From: Hippopus hippopus
Taxonomy: Eukaryota; Mollusca; Bivalvia; Cardiida; Cardiidae
Reading direction: 5' to 3'
Assembly (NCBI GenBank): GCA_946811185.2
Contig: OX328102.1
Location: forward strand, 18,539,194-18,603,193
DNA length: 64,000 nt
The number at the start of each line of letters is the position of its first letter. Position 1 is the first letter of the stretch. The position numbers and the translations under genes were made by a program. Below the pieces are notes generated by a model. It saw only the letters and a program-made list of their open reading frames with translations, made no database searches and was not told where the DNA came from. This document shows, piece after piece, positions 1-12,331 of this stretch.

Positions 1-548
1 TACTTTTCCCATACTGTTTGTTGGATTTTTTTCAAAATCAATAGGGTTGAAGATATTGATAAGATAAACACACTGTGCAAGTTTCACGGAAATCTGACCA
101 CAAATGCAGACTTTATCATGTAAACAAGAAATGGAAATTTTCAACTTGAAATGGCTACTTTTTCCATACTGTCTGTTGCATTTTTTTTTTCCCCCCCAAA
201 ATCAATAGGGTTGAAGCTGTTGATGAGATAGACAAACCGTGCAAGTTTCATGAAAATCTGACCACAAATGCAGACTTTATCATGTAAACAAGAAATGGAA
301 ATTTTCAACTTGAAATGGGTACTTTTCCCATACTGTTTGTTGGATTTTTTTTTTTTTTTTTTTTTCAAAATCAATAGGCCTGAAGCTATTGATGAGATAA
401 ACAAACTGTGCAAGTTTCACGAAAATCTGACCACAAATGAAGACTTTATCGCGTAAACAAGAAAAAGACAAACAGACGGATAAACGGACGGACGGCGGAA
501 ACCACGCCATGACATAAACTCTGCTGGCTTTCAGCCAGTAGAGCTAAT
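1..548 (-). repeat. Hairpin-headed tandem-repeat element, truncated by window edge
   Basis: Three copies of a roughly 155-165 bp unit begin near 2, 156 and 321, each with the phrase ACTTTTCCCATACTG. A stretch follows with a degenerate GGACGGACGG run. The element ends at about 548 in TTAGCTC read on the minus strand, next to a hairpin whose CTGGCT and AGCCAG arms flank a GAA loop. The same head architecture appears at 9493 and 60789, so the element probably reads right to left and its far end lies outside the window. No coding content. Confidence 0.75.
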
Positions 549-550
549 AA

Positions 551-3500
551 GAAAATCAAATTTTAATCAATCTAGATCTACGGTAAAATTGCGAATAAAG
601 ATAGTAAGCAACAGATCTACGGGAGGAAACAGACGTTTTAATAGATCAAAATTGGACTAGGATAAAGAAAACGAGAGAAATTAAAGCTCCTAAATATCAT
701 TGTGGAACGGCCTCGGGTCTGGAAACGGTCACCGTCAGATTTCATTGTGATTTTATGGTCAAAGGGAAAAAACTCGTACAATCTGGTTATCCATTAGTTA
801 TGAAGAGTACTCTCCCTTATTGTTACCCCCCCCCACCCGCCTCGGAATAGTCTTTTTTTCCAACTATTACAGTCACACCGAAACTTTAAGAACCGGTGCA
901 AGGTTAATTTATACCTATACGGTCTATCGAAAAACCCGGACCCTCTGTTAACCGTTATCCTGCTAAATAAGTAAAATGAAATTTTCAAGCTGATTTTAAA
1001 AACCCAATCTTTGCTATTTCAAAGGAGTTTTCTTTTGGAAAAATGTTCTGAATGGACCTTGTAGATTCAAGATCAGACTGCATGAATAAGTACACCCGAG
1101 TTTAGTCTGTGCTGATTCTTAAAGTTATGGTTTGCCCGCTGGTATTTTTCTGTCAAAGGCAGGATGCTGTTGCGTTATTTTAAATCAATTTATCGTCAAA
1201 GGGATTAAGTGTTCAAATTAATAGAGAGTGACCTCCCCTCTTATAACCCCTTCCACTTAAAAAAAAGGGGGGGGGATCTAAACTTGAATCAACATCAATA
1301 ATATCGGGAAAAAACATAGCTTTCATCTCCATTTATTAGCTTGGAAGATCAGGGTATGCTTTCACTTTCTGTCCCCTGTTCCTTACGGTCAATGATCAAA
1401 AAATTGATTGGAATTGACAATTCAGCCCATATTGACGATATTCGTTGATAAACTCGAAAACCTAATTGAACGAAAACATGTCGTTGGTTTTGTAAGTTTA
1501 AATTGTAACATAAGAAAGCTTGTTTATCGTATACATTCATCAGTTGATAAATTTTATTATAAAAATCATATTTATATTCTGCGTGAGCTCTTACTTTGAT
1601 AACCGAATTGTTACTTCCAAGTTTAAATTTTGGCAGTCGCCTTGTTTACAAATGTGACGAAATACAAGGGAGGCTACCACCTGTTTACAAAATAGTAACC
1701 ACGTCTGCAATTGGTTTTTCTTTCTTTTGTCTACTATCATGATATTTTCAAAAGTAGTAGCATCTACAATCCTGTCTTAAACTTTACCAGAAATAATGAC
1801 AGCTCTACGAACACTTTTTTTTTCGAAACAGATCGTCTTCACAAACTGCAGTGATGTTTATTCGTCTTTGGTTTTATGCTGTCCACAAATATAAGGGATG
1901 TAACTCTGCCATGCAGAAAGTGATGTCAGTATATACGAGTTTTCTCCCTTTGACCATAAAATTAATCCTAATTTAAGCCGGTTTCTGGTTCGTGCCACAC
2001 AGAAATTCCCATTGACGAAAATCAATGTAAACAGAGTGGAAAGAAAGTAAAAGTGTTCATGAAATACAGGAACTTCTAAAATGCCCACAAATTATTAGAT
2101 AAATGAATGAACGGGATGTTTTAATACCCCGCCATAGGCTGCCTTAGTTTTGGGAAGAATCTTGTTTGTTTTATTTCCTATGCCGTTTTCCTGGCAAAAT
2201 GGAACTGCTGGATCATATTGATAAAGGTTTAAAGTTGAAAAAAAAAAATGAGCTGATCTATTTTATTCTCTGTAAATTCTTAAAATATACATATTTGTCA
2301 TATTTGTGTTCGCACCCCTTATGGAATTACATGTAGGCTACGAAATCGTAAAACTGAAATCGCTTGACGAAATGGAATTTATCAGGACATTAATATTAGA
2401 TTAGAAGTGGGGTAGAAAACAGTTACGTAAGAGAAATACTGAAGTAATCTTAAATCGTTTTAAACTGATTTTAAAAGAATTTTTTCGTCATAGTTCTATC
2501 AGTCTATTTCCCTTACTATGTGAATTTTTAGAAAATGGAATCGATGGGCGAAATGGAAATCAGCCATCTCTGCTGAAGTGAAATAAAAAAGACTATTGTA
2601 ATTTATGATAATAAATTTGGAAAGAATATTACAAAAAATGAATATTTGTTGTATGGAGCTAGTCATACTTTTTTGTAAATTTTGTTACGAAATGGACGTA
2701 GTAAGGCAAACCGTTTGACGTAATGGAACTCTCGTCACGGCTTGAAACTGATGCTTAGCCATCCTATTTACCTGTAGAGCAGGTATAAAATATAACACAG
2801 GTAATAGGTCATGATACAAAAAACTATTCTAATAATTGTCAAGAAGAACCTTAACCCCTTTACAACACAATCCCAAGTTTTCAAGACCCTGTAAAAGACT
2901 TTTGTGACTTTTGTGAACACTGTGGGAAAAGGAGAAAATGCTAGTAAACAGCTTTTTTGTCTCATTTTTCATTTCTTGTCTGCAAATGCCTTCAATTTTG
3001 ACAAGTCCAAAGTTTTGCTAGTTTGGTAAAGAGTCAATATGGTAATTAAGTGTCGAACATGTTATGCAGATAAGGATTTGGAATCAAAGCGGCAACACTT
3101 GGTTAATTGGATTAAATGGGGACAGTCAACATTGTATAATCTTCACACCTATATTAACTACCCCGGGTAATTAGAACGTCAATTTACACTGCTTCTTTTA
3201 AGAACCTTTAAATAGACAAGGACGGCCGCCAATAATTAATGCACGGTTTGTTTTCTCCTTATCCCACAATGTTTTCCACCTTTCCACAAACAAATTTCAA
3301 TATTAGAGTAACAATTACGATTCCGATTGTAAGAAAGACTTTTGAAAACATTATGGAAAAAGAAGAAAACGTTGGTAACCAGCAATTGGATTGCAATTTC
3401 AAATTATGGAAAATTATCGAGCAACGAATTTATTTTCTATTATTTGAACATGGAAACTAAACGCTCTCGATACAGAACGTCGTAATTTACGCAATGTATC

Positions 3501-4264
3501 CTTTTTAGCCTAATTTCAGCAGGGCTAACCTCTGATTCAAGTCAATAATATCCATTTCGTCAAACTGTTTCCATTTCGTAGCCAAATTTCTATTGGACGA
3601 AAAAGACAATTTTGACACTGAAATATGAACATTGAGCGGAAAATTGCATATGTCGTGTAGTATTCCTTAAAAAGATATTGAAATGATATTGTTGAAAGAT
3701 TATTTTGACCTAGAGTAAGTATGAAATTCGAGACGTGACGATTTCCATTTCGTCAGGGATATTTATATGATCCCTGATTTCGTCGATAGATTTCCATTTC
3801 GTCTACTTCGTATCAAAATTTCCATCGAGTACGAACAAAAAAATGACCAAATACCAAAAGTTTGTGTTACATTCATTTGAAATTTATTTAAAATATAGAA
3901 TCTACCCATTTTCATTTCATTTTTTTTTTTAAGTTCAATTTATTTTCGATTTCATCAAACACTTCCATTTCGCCCGCCATTTTCATTACCAAAATTTCCA
4001 ACTAAAGGGTAAAACGAACATTGAAAGGCTAAATTATGAGGAAGAAGTGCATAAATCATGCAATATTCATCAAAAACATATTGAAATGATATCATCACAT
4101 GATTAACGTGATCCCATATCAAGTATGTATCAATATAAGTCAGAGACGATTTCCATTTCGTGGAAAAGATTATTATTTCATCCATTTCGTAAAAAAAACA
4201 TTGCGTATTTTAGACCTATCCCTCACGGTTATGTATATCGCACAGCTCACCGTTTAATTCCAAA
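551..4264. other. Non-coding region upstream of TUFM
   Basis: No credible exon is seen. The region has short homopolymer runs near 826-840 and 1260-1276, half of a family B palindrome near 1065-1082, a degenerate family A palindrome at 2905-2960, and the TTTCCATTTCGT motif array listed separately. The last 100 bases before 4265 should contain the TUFM promoter and 5' leader, but no clear TATA box is visible. Confidence 0.6.
2340..4195. repeat. Inverted array of TTTCCATTTCGT motifs
   Basis: ACGAAATGGAA-type motifs occur at about 2369, 2548, 2689 and, as a variant, 2718. The opposite orientation, TTTCCATTTCGT, occurs at about 3550, 3570, 3747, 3788, 3962, 4150 and 4180. The two sets face each other around 2760-3500 like arms of a decayed large inverted repeat, and the right arm ends within 80 bases of the TUFM start codon. 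It is either a decayed foldback transposon or a regulatory array. Confidence 0.45.
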
Positions 4265-4679
4265 ATGGCGACGATACACGCGTTTCGTAATGTTTTTACT
4301 TACAGACATCTCGCACCTTTGACGACTCGATGTGTGCACTTACCAAATAGATGCATAGCACAAGCAGCTATTTTGTTTCAAAAGCCACCGGTTGGAGGTG
4401 GGAAAAAAACATATGCCAGAGAGAAACCGCACATGAATGTGGGCACTATTGGACATGTAGATCACGGAAAAACGACCTTGACTGCGGCTATTACCAAAGT
4501 TTTGGCAGAATCCAAGAAAGCAAAGTTTATGAAGTACGATGAAATTGACAGATCTCCAGAAGAGCAGAAACGAGGAATAACAATTAACGCCACTGTGGTC
4601 GAATATGAAACTGACAACCGTCATTATGGCCATGTGGATTGCCCCGGACACAAAGATTATATTAAAAACATGATAACAG
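4265..4679 (+). CDS. TUFM: Mitochondrial elongation factor Tu, exon 1
   Basis: This exon encodes residues 1-138 and one base of codon 139 of the GTPase that delivers aminoacyl-tRNA to the mitochondrial ribosome. The first 50 or so residues are basic and hydroxylated with few acids, as in a mitochondrial targeting peptide. The GTP-binding motifs G1 (GHVDHGKT, 63-70), G2 (RGITI, 103-107) and G3 (DCPGH, 125-129) are intact. The ATG at 4265 is followed by GCG and gives the only frame with a transit peptide joined to the G domain. The exon ends at a GTGAGG donor inside the codon for G139 in NMITG. Reading straight on gives only about 15 intronic codons and a stop at 4724, so the splice is required. 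Confidence 0.96.
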
Positions 4680-5057
4680 GTGAGGAAGCTGTCCACATAA
4701 AGCTTACTCTAGTAGGATTGGTTTAATTTATACCCACAGAAATTATGCTTACAGCAGACAACTTTTAAAACACTGCTGTTAATGGCCAAACATTTCATTC
4801 CACTACCTCTCTTTTACAACTGACTTGGACAAACGACGGTCATTTGGACACCCAGTCATATCTACATCCAATCATTTCAACACTCTCAGGTCATTTTGAA
4901 CCCTAGAATTTTTTTTTTTTAATCAAAATTTGGTAAGTTCGACACCCAATTTGTTTCGGAGCACTTTTTAAACTCAAGTTTCTAAAATTAATTTCTTTTT
5001 AATGTTCACTTTATTGTATCTTCATTATCTTTGTATAAGTGTGTGATCAAAATATTT

Positions 5058-6284
5058 ATGCCCCCCCCCTTCAACGAAGTGGGGGTATATTGCTTTACTA
5101 ATGTCGGTCGGTCGGTCGGTAGACCTTACCTTGTCCGGATGATAACTAGACACAGAATTGACCTAAGTTCGTCAAATTTGGCACAGACATGCGTCTCAGA
5201 GGGTAGATGATCCCTATTGATTTTGAGGTCAATCGGTCAAAGGTCAAGGTCACAGTGACCGTCAACATATTGATATATAGACCAAACCTTGTCCGGATGA
5301 TAACTAGACACAGAATTGACCTAGGCTCGTCAAATTTGGCACAGACATTCGTCTCCGAGTGCAGATGATCCCTATTGATTTTGAGGTCAATCGGTCAAAG
5401 GTCAAGGTCACAGTGACCGTCAACATGTTGATATATAGACCAAACCTTGTCCGGATGATAACTAGACACAGAATTGACCTAGGTTCCTCAAATTTGGCAC
5501 AGACATGCATCTCGGAGTGTAGATGATCCCTATTGATTTTGAGGTCAATTGGTCAAAGGTCAAGGTCACAGTGACCGTCAACATGTTGATATATAGACCA
5601 AACCTTGTCCGGATGATAACTAGACACAGAATTGACCTAGGTTCGTCAAATTTGGCCGAGACATGTGTCTCGGAGTGTAGATGATCCCTATTGATTTTGA
5701 GGTCAATCGGTCAAAGGTCAAGGTCACAGTGACCGTCAACATGTTGATATATAGACCAAACCTTGTCCAGATGGTAACTAGACACAGAAATGACCTAGGT
5801 TCGTCAAATTTGGCACAGACATTCGTCTCGGAGTGCAGACGATCCCTATCGATTTTGTTATTAATCCATCAAAGCTCAAGGTCACAGTGGCCTTCAACTT
5901 AATGATATTTAGACCTAACCTTGTCCGGATGATAACTAGACACAGAATTGACCTAGATCCTTCAAATTCTTACAGATATTCATCTTGGAGTGTAAATGAT
6001 CCCTATCGATTTTAAGGTTAATGCGTGCCGAAAAGAAAATCGATAAACCCAGTCTGTGTATCGGCGACTGTTTACAATCTTGTATGTATACACATGGCTG
6101 TGTGTATAATTATGCGAACTGTTGTCAGATTATCATGTTTAACAATTGAAGTGGGCTATAAATCAAAAAGATGATGTCGATATTTCCCAATCAATTCTTT
6201 TGATATCAGTTTATGAACTGTGCCACTTCCTGTATCAATGTGGCAGTAGGGGGGCATGACTGTTTTACAAACAGATATCTTGTT
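5058..6284 (+). repeat. 158-bp-period tandem-repeat element
   Basis: About six copies of a 158-bp unit; TTGTCCGGATG falls at 5131, 5289, 5447, 5605, 5763 (variant) and about 5918. The array is preceded by a head hairpin in which CCCCCTTC faces GAAGTGGGGG, and by a CGGT microsatellite at 5103-5121. A GGGGGGCAT at about 6250-6258 is the inverted counterpart of the ATGCCCCCC head, so the element has short terminal inverted ends. The unit contains GTCAAATTTGGCACAGACAT, which resembles the core of the other hairpin-headed elements in this window. Confidence 0.85.
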
Positions 6285-6506
6285 GTTTTAGATATTGTAA
6301 ATCCTGATAATTTTACCTTATTTAAATCCCGCATGTAGAACTATAAACAATTATGTAACCTATAAGGAATGATGGTAGATGAAAATTGCTTGGTTGAAAA
6401 GAACAGACCTCATACAAGTGCAAATAGGACAGTTAATCCAATCAGCCTGTGCAGTTGAACAGCAATAATGTCTTTTAAATTATGATCAATTAAATAAGGA
6501 CCTTAT

Positions 6507-7788
6507 CAGTGATCGGGAAACCCCTGCGCCATGCGCCATTGGCACATGAAAACCAAAAATGTCTCAGTCAAAAGCCTAGAAATGCGCCCAACTGTTACAT
6601 ATAAATACGGAAGTTGCGCCTATATGTTTTGTGAATCTTCTAAAACTAAAACAAAGAAAAGTGAAGTTAAGTATTCTCATATTTTGTGAATATTATCATT
6701 GATTGTATGTGCTAGAATCTGATTTTAACATTGGTAATCGGGAATGTTACTCGATAATACATCGATAAAGTGCGACTTTATATCCAAGATATTGCGATTG
6801 AATCATCGGGACTGATCCGTAAATTGAACCTGCTCATTGCAGGAAGCCCTTGTATCTATAGGCAAGCGTCCGTGAAGTTTGCTATTTCTCTTCTTTTAAA
6901 ATGCCACCTAAAAGGAAACTTGTACCACCAGCGGCAAATCAACCACAGTTGAAATTTTTTTTGCAGTCAAAGTCGCCCAAACAGGTTTGTAATTAAATAA
7001 ATCGGAGAAAATTACCTTCAAAGTTACTTAATATAGTCCTACAAACTATCGTACATGATCGAAGGTTCGATATTTTATTTCAGTAACATTTGCTTCACGC
7101 ATGACAGGCTTCTTCGTGTGTGTTTGTTTTTGAAAGCTGGTGGAACTATTGAAAAACAAAAAGCTTTACAGAGGTGGAAGGCTTAAAAGGACCGGAAGCT
7201 TTATGCTGTTAAATTTTAACCCTTTTCCTAATATACATGTAAACGCCTTTAATCACTCTGCAGCCGAAGTCTTGTGAAAACATTGTAGGAAAAGGAGAAA
7301 TTGCTCAAAACAAGCAATTTTTCCTTTTCCCACAGTGTTTTCTACACAATCAGTATATCAAATTTCAGTTTTGTGCCAGTTTTGATTTGTCGTCTGCAGA
7401 TTCTTTCAATTTGGGACAGCCTTTGTTTTTCTTCATATAGTTTCTAGTCAATCATTTGTCAATCATTTCTTTTTTTTTTTGTTAAAGTTGAACATTAATA
7501 AAAGTCTATGTTGATCCGAAACAAAGAGTTTTTATCTTCTTCATCCCATGAATAGGAACTGAAAGAGTGCTGTTTGTAATGTTTTACATATATAGTATTG
7601 CTTTGTAAATATTTCGGATGCGAATTATTCCTGTGTTAAAACAATAAAACAGAATAAAGTGTTTTACTTGAAATCTTTATAATGTCTCATCTGAAAATAA
7701 AAATGTCTCATTACTTTTGAAAATGTCTCATTGGTTTTCAAAAACAGGAGACATTGTCTCATTAAAATAAATTCTTTCCCGATCACTG
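6507..7788 (+). mobile_element. DNA transposon with 14-bp inverted ends and 6-bp target duplication
   Basis: The left end is CAGTGATCGGGAAA (6507-6520) and the right end is its exact reverse complement (7775-7788). Both sides are flanked by CCTTAT (6501-6506 and 7789-7794), a perfect 6-bp duplication. CAGTG ends suggest the hAT superfamily, but hAT elements normally make 8-bp duplications, so the class is open. At 1,282 bp it is too short for a full transposase and looks non-autonomous. A family A palindrome (7275-7343) is nested in it. It lies wholly within the TUFM intron. Confidence 0.8.
6901..6984 (+). CDS. Candidate first exon of a transposase (28 codons)
   Basis: A short open frame starts at ATG 6901, reads MPPKRKLVPPAANQP and onward, and ends at an AACAG|GTTTGT donor. 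Basic proline/lysine N-termini of this kind begin many hAT-derived zinc-finger transposases. It lies inside the 6507-7788 transposon with no second exon in sight, so it is probably a relic left by internal deletion of a longer element. The identification is tentative. Confidence 0.3.
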
Positions 7789-8439
7789 CCTTATTGATAG
7801 GAACTATGACACTGATGATAATATATTCATGTACATGATGTCAGAGGAGAGCTTTTAAGACCAGTTTATAAACAGGACAGGCATGCTTGCCAGTGATTTA
7901 ATTGACCCAATCAACCACTTCAGTCGCCCACCAATCAACCACTTTTAACCAGTATTGACCGGTTTTAACCGGTTATAAACGCCGGCCTGGTCCATTCTCG
8001 TGTGGACCGGCTTTTTGCCAACCTTGTGAAACCAGCACAGCCGACTTTCTCATCATGCACTCAGGTAACCTCTGATTCTATTGTGGCAGAGAGAGTTTTT
8101 AATACAATCAAACCTCTGTGTTGACTTTGTGAGCCATTTGGACCAAATGTCAAAAGCTAGGTTGCAGCATGTTCGAATAATGGATTTGTATTCTTAATTA
8201 GGATGATGATATTGTTTGCGTAAGTAATTATGACAATACAACATTTAATGCTCCTGTAATAAGATATGTCATTGTCTGCAAAGGATTAGGGGAAACAAAA
8301 GAATGATAGCAGGATTGTGTAGTTTGTTAGCATAAATGGCCTGCATCAGCTGGGGAAGAAAATAAAGTATGATGGCCAAGATTTGGGATTCGTTTTTTGT
8401 TTTTATTTATCTATAATTCCAATTCGACCAATCTGCTGA

Positions 8440-8625
8440 TGATTGTTTCAGCAATAGCTACATGGGAAAGCAGCCATTGGCTTGGAAAGAATATTGCATG
8501 GAGTACTGGTAAAAGAAACTCAAGGAAAACATGGATAGGCACACTGGCCACTGCGATATAACTGAAATAATGTTGAAAATGGCGATAACACCACACAGTC
8601 AAAAAATCAATCATTTAACCAATTT
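8440..8625 (+). repeat. SINE 3' portion
   Basis: The segment contains the AAAGCAGCCATTGGCTTGGA region and the CACTGGCCACTGCGATATAA / GTTGAAAATGGCG block seen in the full-length SINEs at 49111-49422 and 62525-62843. The tRNA-like head is missing, so the copy is 5'-truncated. Confidence 0.65.
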
Positions 8626-9492
8626 GAGTAGTGTTAAAAGGAAACATTCTGAAATGAGGAATTTCAACCGCTCTGAAGTTCCAGATGTACCAACATACTG
8701 TGTTGGATTAACGGAAATTTAGTTAAAGGACAGGTTCGGTAAATGACCTATATAGGCGCCTTTTTTTTTACCATGAGTATTTTAGAGTTTTATTTTTCTT
8801 TTACTTTTTCTGAGGAGTTCTGATATCCATAAGGGTGTTTGTGTGTTTATTCTGAGGGATGAAAGCAGCTGTCGGTCACAGTTAACTAAAAGCCATGTAA
8901 AGTTGCGAAAATCTCTGCATGATCTATTTTTAATTTCCATTTTATGAAAACCAATCAGTTTGCTCTGTATGTCCTTTTTACTATATAGGCATATACATAT
9001 CAATAATTTTTGTACATGGTTATTGAAATGAACAAATTTTCCTAAAACAAAATTTTTTAAACAAATTAAAATAAAATTACGATAATATGACAAAGTAAAC
9101 ATTTAAAGTAAATTAATTTTTCATCATTCAAATTAAGGCACCTGATTTAAACAACCAATGATACGGTAAAATGTAAGAAAACAAACCATGTATTCAATCA
9201 AAACAAACCATGTTTTCAATCGAATTAATCAAAACAATTATTTCAACTTGACCAATAGTTTGTTGCAGCATTAACTAGTATGAAAGCAACATAACAGAAC
9301 ATAAAAATACATGTAGAGATTGAATAATTACTGACAAATAACACATTATGGATCTTCTGATGTTAATTTCCACAGGTGTAGCAATCAACATGGTTGTCAA
9401 TCTTACATTGGAATAACCACAAAAGTAAACTCTAAGATTCGCAAAGGCAATTTGCGTTTTACCCCAGAAATACGCTAAAAAGTAAATGTGAT

Positions 9493-11410
9493 TTTTTTAG
9501 CTCACCTGAGCACGAAGTGCTCATGGGGAGCTATTGTGATCGTGCGGCGTGCGGCGTCAACTTTTTCACCTTGTGTACGCTCTAGAAGCCACATTTTCAG
9601 TCCGATAGTCATGAAACTTGGTCAGAATGTTTGTCTCAATAAAATCTCGGATGAGTCTGAAAATGGGTCATGTCGGGTCAAAAACTAAGTCACTAGGTCA
9701 AATCTTAGAAAAATCTTGTGTACGCTCTAGAGGCTACATTTTCTGTCCAATACTCCTGAAAGTTGGTCAGAATGTTTGCCTTGATGATATCTCGGACAAG
9801 TTTGAAAATGGATCATGTCGGGTCAAAAACTAGGTCACCAGGTCAAATCTTAGAAATACCTTGTGTACACTCTAGAGGCCACATTTTCAGTCCAATACTC
9901 CTGAAAGTTGGTCAGAATGTTGGTCTTGATATCTCGGACGAGTTCGAAAATGGGCCATGTCGGGTCAAAAACTAGGTCACCAGGTCAAATCTTAGAAAAA
10001 CCTTGTGTACGCTCTAGAGGCCAAATTTTCAGTCCAATACTCTTGAAAGTTGGTCAGAATGTTTGTCTTGATGATATCTCGGACGTGTTTGAAAACGGGC
10101 CATGTCGGGTCAAAAACTAGGTCACCAGGTCAAATCTTAGAAAAACCTTGTGTACGCTCTTGAGGCCACATTTTCTGTCCAAAACTCTTGGAAGTTGGTC
10201 AGAATATTTGTCTTGATGATATCTCAAACAAGTTTGAAAGTGGGCTATGTTGGGTCAAAAACTAGGTCACCAGGTCAAAGCTTAGATAAATCTTTTGTAC
10301 GCTCTAGAGGTCACATTTTCAGTCCAATACTCTTGAAAGTTGGTCAGAATGTTTGTGAGAAATTTGAAAATGGGCCATGTTGGGTCAAAAACTAGGTCAC
10401 TAGGTCAAATCTTAAAAAAAAAACCTTGTGTATGCTCTAGAAGCCACATTTTCTGTCCAATACTCTTGAAATTTGGTCAGAATGTTTGTCTTGATAATAT
10501 CGCAGACGAGTACGAAAGTGGGCCATGTGGGGTCAAAAACTAGGTTACAAGGTCAAATCTTAGAAAAACCTTGTGTACGCTCCAGAAGTCACATTTTCAG
10601 TCCAATGCTCTTTGAAGTTGGTCAGAATGTTTGTCATGATGATAGCTTGGATGAGTTTGAAAGTGGGCCATGTCAGGTCAAAAACTAGGTCACCAGGTTA
10701 AATCTTAGAAAAACCTTATGTAAGCTATAGAGACCACATTTTCAGTCCGATAATCTTGAAATTCGGTCAGAATGTTTGTCTTGATAATTTCTTAGACTAG
10801 TATGAAAATGGGTCATGTTGGATAAAAAACTAGGTCACAAGGTCAAATCTCCGAAAAACCTTTTGTACTATAATTACAGTCCAATATTCTTTAAATTTTT
10901 GTTAGAATGTTTGTCATGATGATATCTTGCATGAGTTTGAAAATGGGTCACATGGAATAAAAACTAGGTCACCAAATTTGATCCTTGAAAAACCGTGTGT
11001 ACGCTCTAGTGGCCACATTTTCAGTCCAATAATCTTGAAATTTGCTTTGAATGTTTGTCTTGATGATATCTTAGACTAGTATGAATATGGGTCAGGTTGG
11101 ATAAAAAACTAGGTCACTAGGTCAAATCTCGGAAAAACCTTTTGTACACCCTACAGGCCACATTTTCTCTCAAATACTCATGAAAATTTGCCGGAATGTA
11201 TGTCTGGATAATTTCTACATGTCAAGTAGGCCGCTGAGACAAATTCTAGAAAAAGCTTGTGTGCACTCTAGTGGCCATATTTGTAAGCCCAATACTAATG
11301 AGTGTTTGTCAGAGTGTTTGTCTTAATATCTCTGAAGAGATTGGAAATGGGTCATGTTTGATCAAAAGGCTCAGGTGAGTGACTTCAGAGCCATCATGGC
11401 CCTCTTGTTT
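9493..11410 (+). repeat. 145-bp-period tandem-repeat element with TTAGCTC head
   Basis: The element begins TTTTTTTAGCTCACCTGAGC with a TGAGCAC-GAA-GTGCTCA hairpin and ends with GCTCAGGTGAGTG followed by GCCATCATGGCCCTCTTGTT. About thirteen copies of a roughly 145-bp unit lie between. Early copies are regular (GTTGGTCAGAATGTT recurs every 143-146 bases from about 9760); later ones decay and shrink. The many ~70-codon open frames in the array are by-products of the repeated unit, each restarting in a new frame, and are not genes. Confidence 0.88.
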
Positions 11411-11518
11411 ATTTTAACCCTTTACCACGTAGCAAAAATTTAGATTAGTCCAAATTAAATGCATTTGCATGCATTAATTTAAATGTAGCTCAACTGATAG
11501 TATCTTTCTGAAAGAGCA

Positions 11519-11587
11519 GAAAACATTGTGGGAAAATGAAAAAATGCTGGTTACCAGCATTTTTTCCTTTTCTCACAATGTTTTCAA
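11519..11587. repeat. Family A palindromic MITE core
   Basis: The strand reads GAAAACATTGTGGGAAAATG, then AAAATGCTGG and its inverse CCAGCATTTT, back to CACAATGTTTTC. The core lies within a longer copy from about 11410 to 11640 flanked by TTTACCAC-type ends. Confidence 0.75.
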
Positions 11588-12218
11588 ATGCCCTCCTTCC
11601 TCAGGGTTGTTAAAACTTGGGACTGTGTGGTAAAGAGTTAAGGGAGAAAAATCAATGGGTGTTGAACTGACCATTTTTTGCAAAAATATTTCAAATAAAT
11701 ATATAATAAGTAATATTATTAGTTCAAGTGTCGAAATGACAAAATTAAAGTGCAAAGTTGGCTGTATAACAAAAAACAACGGCACATGCAGATGCATTAA
11801 GTCTCACTCCCGCTTTTCACAGAGCATGGCTGTGATAAATATGAATGTGGTTTCATGTAATATCATTGCGATTGGCTATGAAAATTCATTGATTTTCTCA
11901 AATTGAGCAACTTTGTTGGAATGTAAATTCTTTGATTTTCCTTTCAAATGGTATTTCACAGAGGAAAAAAGTAAATCAGATTCAACCTTATTTCCGAAAT
12001 GCATGTACATGTATAAGGAAAAGAACAAAGACCCATAATAGGACAGGATCTGGTTACTGTCAAATACAAAGGTATCATACTGGGTGCAAAGGATGTAGGG
12101 TTTATAACACTTACCTGATAATATGGTTGATAGTCCTGAGACCACCTATGAAAAATATGCTTTATTATTTACAAGTTTCATCTTTATGCTTTAAACTTCA
12201 ATTTTCAGATGTTTGGTG

Positions 12219-12264
<46 letters not shown>
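12219..12264. repeat. CT/CA microsatellite
   Basis: A (CT)n run passes directly into about 16 CA units. It sits 70 bases before the TUFM intron acceptor. Confidence 0.9.
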
Positions 12265-12266
<2 letters not shown>

Positions 12267-12331
12267 TGTGTTTAGGATGGTTGAATGCACAAGAGTTATG
12301 TTCTGATAATATTTGAATTTTTTTTTTTCAG

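Larger units (their letters stand above)
4680..12331 (+). other. TUFM intron 1
   Basis: A phase-1 intron of 7,652 bases with a GTGAGG donor at 4680 and a T-rich tract ending in TTTTTTTTCAG at 12331. Joining the exons restores the glycine of NMITG and continues TARMDACILVV, exactly as in EF-Tu proteins. Most of the length is inserted repeats: tandem-repeat elements at 5058-6284 and 9493-11410, a DNA transposon at 6507-7788, a SINE fragment at 8440-8625, a family A palindrome at 11519-11587 and a CT/CA microsatellite at 12219-12264. The stretch 8626-9492 is A/T-rich with nothing recognisable. Confidence 0.93.

Noticed and set aside
4680..4726. TUFM exon 1 reading on past the GTGAGG
   Set aside because: The extra codons match nothing in EF-Tu, and splicing to 12332 restores the conserved sequence exactly.
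9488..10688. Series of overlapping ~70-codon open frames with similar peptides
   Set aside because: They are one 145-bp tandem unit read in shifting frames; no start context, splice site or family match.
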